Part shown: positions 33,859-34,958 of the stretch, piece after piece
How the letters are laid out: each line of letters opens with the position of its first letter
Position numbering within the stretch: position 1 is the first letter of the stretch
Source: Bacillota bacterium
GTDB lineage: Bacteria > Bacillota > Clostridia > Peptostreptococcales > Anaerovoracaceae
Direction: 5' to 3'
Length of the DNA: 34,958 bases
Assembly (NCBI GenBank): GCA_022790955.1
Contig: JAAVYD010000077.1
Span: 1 to 34,958, forward strand
Program-made: the position numbers and the translations under genes
Notes under the pieces: generated by a model
Database searches by the model: none
What the model saw: only the letters and a program-made list of their open reading frames with translations
Told to the model about the DNA's origin: nothing

Positions 33859-34531
33859 AACTGCCTCCCAGTCTGTATCCGGTTCCTCTGACGGTCAGAA
33901 TTATCTGCGGACTCGTCGGATTATCTTCTATTTTTTCGCGCAGGCGTTTGATATATACGGTCAGCGTATTATCATTAACAAATTCTCCTGCTGCATCCCA
34001 TAATTCATCTAATAATCTGCCTCTTGATATAATGCTTTCAGGATTGTTTATAAAAATTAAAAGCAAACGATATTCAAGGGCTGACAAAAAGATTTCCCTG
34101 CCGTGTTTTTTAACTATACCGGTTGCCGTATCAACATTAAGACCGCAAATTTCAAATGCTGATGAAGCCCGTCCGTATTTTCTCAGAGCTGTTTTAATGC
34201 GCGCTATCAATTCATATGGGCGGAAAGGCTTTATTATATAATCTTCTGCGCCCATATTAAGTCCGGTAACTACGCTGGCTTCATCACCGGAAGCCGTAAG
34301 AAATATAACGGGAATATCCTGAGATTGTTTGATTTGGGTGTATACTGTAAAGCCGTTGCCGTCCGGCAGAGAAATATCAATAAGCGCAAGATCAAATCTG
34401 CCTTCGTTAATCATGGTTTCAGCTTCTTTTTGAGAGGACGCACAAGTAATCATAAATCCTTCCGAACGAAGCAAAAAAGAAAGATTCCTGGATATCTCCT
34501 TATCATCCTCCACTAAAAATATCCGTTTCAT
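33845..34531 (-). CDS. Response regulator, OmpR/PhoB family
   Basis: A 228-aa transcription factor. The receiver domain has the acidic pair in LVEDDKE, the phospho-acceptor Asp52 in LALIDISLPDG, Thr in FLTASGD and Lys in DYIIKPF. The C-terminal winged-helix domain (about 130-228) has LSALEYRLLLIFINNP, NDNTLTVYIKRLREKI and TVRGTGYRL. It is paired with the overlapping kinase gene and likely controls the ABC operon downstream through the direct repeat at 32846-32862. An AAAGGGG ribosome site precedes the ATG. Confidence 0.95.
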   Translation of the reverse strand: MKRIFLVEDDKEISRNLSFLLRSEGFMITCASSQKEAETMINEGRFDLALIDISLPDGNGFTVYTQIKQSQDIPVIFLTASGDEASVVTGLNMGAEDYIIKPFRPYELIARIKTALRKYGRASSAFEICGLNVDTATGIVKKHGREIFLSALEYRLLLIFINNPESIISRGRLLDELWDAAGEFVNDNTLTVYIKRLREKIEDNPTSPQIILTVRGTGYRLGGSYVSQ

Positions 34532-34641
34532 TTATATTACCCCTTTATTACTGCATATCTTATTATTTATTAACTACTGTTTATTATGATATAACTAAAT
34601 ATATAAAATTAATAATTTATTAATATAACAGTCCTAATATT

Positions 34642-34681
34642 AAAAATGCGGCAGCTTATATTTTCGATAGCTACCGCATTC
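34642..34681 (-). terminator. Intrinsic terminator of the right-end gene
   Basis: On the minus strand AATGCGG pairs with CCGCATT, with an inner TAGCT/AGCTG extension and an AT-rich loop, followed by TTTTTAAT. It begins 6 bp after the stop of the partial gene at the window end and separates it from the two-component operon. Confidence 0.75.
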
Positions 34682-34686
34682 ATATA

Positions 34687-34958
34687 TTATAATTCCTTGA
34701 GAATATCATCATCTATTGACAGATCAAAATCATCATCGCTGACTTTAGCCTCAACAACTTCCACTTCCAGATCATCTATACCGACGCTTTCTTTTTCAAT
34801 CTCTAATTGAGAAATTTCCCGATACAGTTCATCTATATTTTTACAAAACGCCGTTACTTTTTCGTCAAAACCTACGCCGTTTTTATATTGCTGATAAATA
34901 TACGTTCCGATTTCAAACTTTACGGTTTTAATATCTCTTTCTTTCTTTTTGATGTTCA
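34687..34958 (-). CDS. C-terminal part of an unrecognised coiled, acidic protein
   Basis: The frame is open from the window edge to a TAA at 34689-34687, giving 89 complete codons; the start is outside the window. The visible part begins with a basic, helix-forming stretch (NIKKKERDIKTVKFEIGTYI), continues with a Glu/Lys-rich probable coiled coil (DELYREISQLEIEKES), and ends in an Asp/Glu-rich tail (SDDDFDLSIDDDILKEL). The IGTYIYQQYKNG-to-FCKNIDELYREI pattern resembles the coiled segment of small Firmicute zinc-ribbon proteins, but no zinc-ribbon cysteines are present here, so I leave it unnamed. The downstream hairpin terminator supports it as a real gene. Confidence 0.65.
   Translation of the reverse strand, partial: NIKKKERDIKTVKFEIGTYIYQQYKNGVGFDEKVTAFCKNIDELYREISQLEIEKESVGIDDLEVEVVEAKVSDDDFDLSIDDDILKEL

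Overview
This AT-rich window has tightly packed, mostly co-oriented genes and looks like chromosome of a low-GC, anaerobic Firmicute (class Clostridia). Supporting signs are a HisZ-HisG fusion, a formate-THF ligase/FchA/FolD folate set, a very large 2-hydroxyacyl-CoA-dehydratase-type activase, a group IIC intron and Clostridia-style metal and FtsX-type ABC operons. Anaerovoracaceae (Clostridiales Family XIII) is my best guess at family level, but it is only an impression.

Layout. (1) 1-139: right end of an IS481/IS3-like insertion sequence. (2) 160-10973, minus strand: one run of ten genes reading hisZG, hisD, an unrecognised 129-aa gene, hisB, hisH, hisF, hisI, polA, coaE and a lipoprotein solute-binding protein, with gaps of at most about 40 bp and several overlaps. 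hisA, hisC and hisE are absent from the run. (3) 11209-12000, plus strand: divergent hisJ (histidinol phosphatase), then a bidirectional terminator shared with panB. (4) 12103-16687, minus strand: one-carbon folate group fhs-fchA-folD-panB, preceded by a probable 6S RNA gene that abuts fhs. A 154-bp block of nested inverted repeats lies between folD and panB. (5) 16717-24364, minus strand: yebC, a PFL/UPF0210 gene, an ACT-domain gene, a 1411-aa double-ATPase activase and an HD-domain protein. (6) 24956-28136, plus strand: a Uma2/DUF820 gene and a zinc/manganese-type ABC importer (lipoprotein, ATPase, permease). (7) 28200-29462: a degenerate group IIC intron sitting directly behind the importer's terminator; its reverse transcriptase lacks its N-terminal third and is frameshifted. 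(8) 29515-34531, minus strand: response regulator, histidine kinase, ABC ATPase and FtsX-type permease, with a likely regulator-binding direct repeat in front of the transporter genes. (9) 34687-34958: the C-terminal part of an unrecognised gene.

How genes work together. The his genes supply most of the histidine pathway, with HisJ divergently placed. Fhs, FchA and FolD interconvert formyl-, methenyl- and methylene-THF, and PanB consumes methylene-THF for pantothenate; coaE, elsewhere in the window, finishes CoA. The FolD here lacks the catalytic lysine and glutamine needed for cyclohydrolase activity, which fits FchA doing that step. The two-component system probably switches on the adjacent ABC transporter.

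No clearly new defence or mobile system is visible. The best leads are the 129-aa protein embedded in the his operon, the divergent FolD beside FchA, the 6S-fhs arrangement and the complex inverted-repeat block at 13045-13198.
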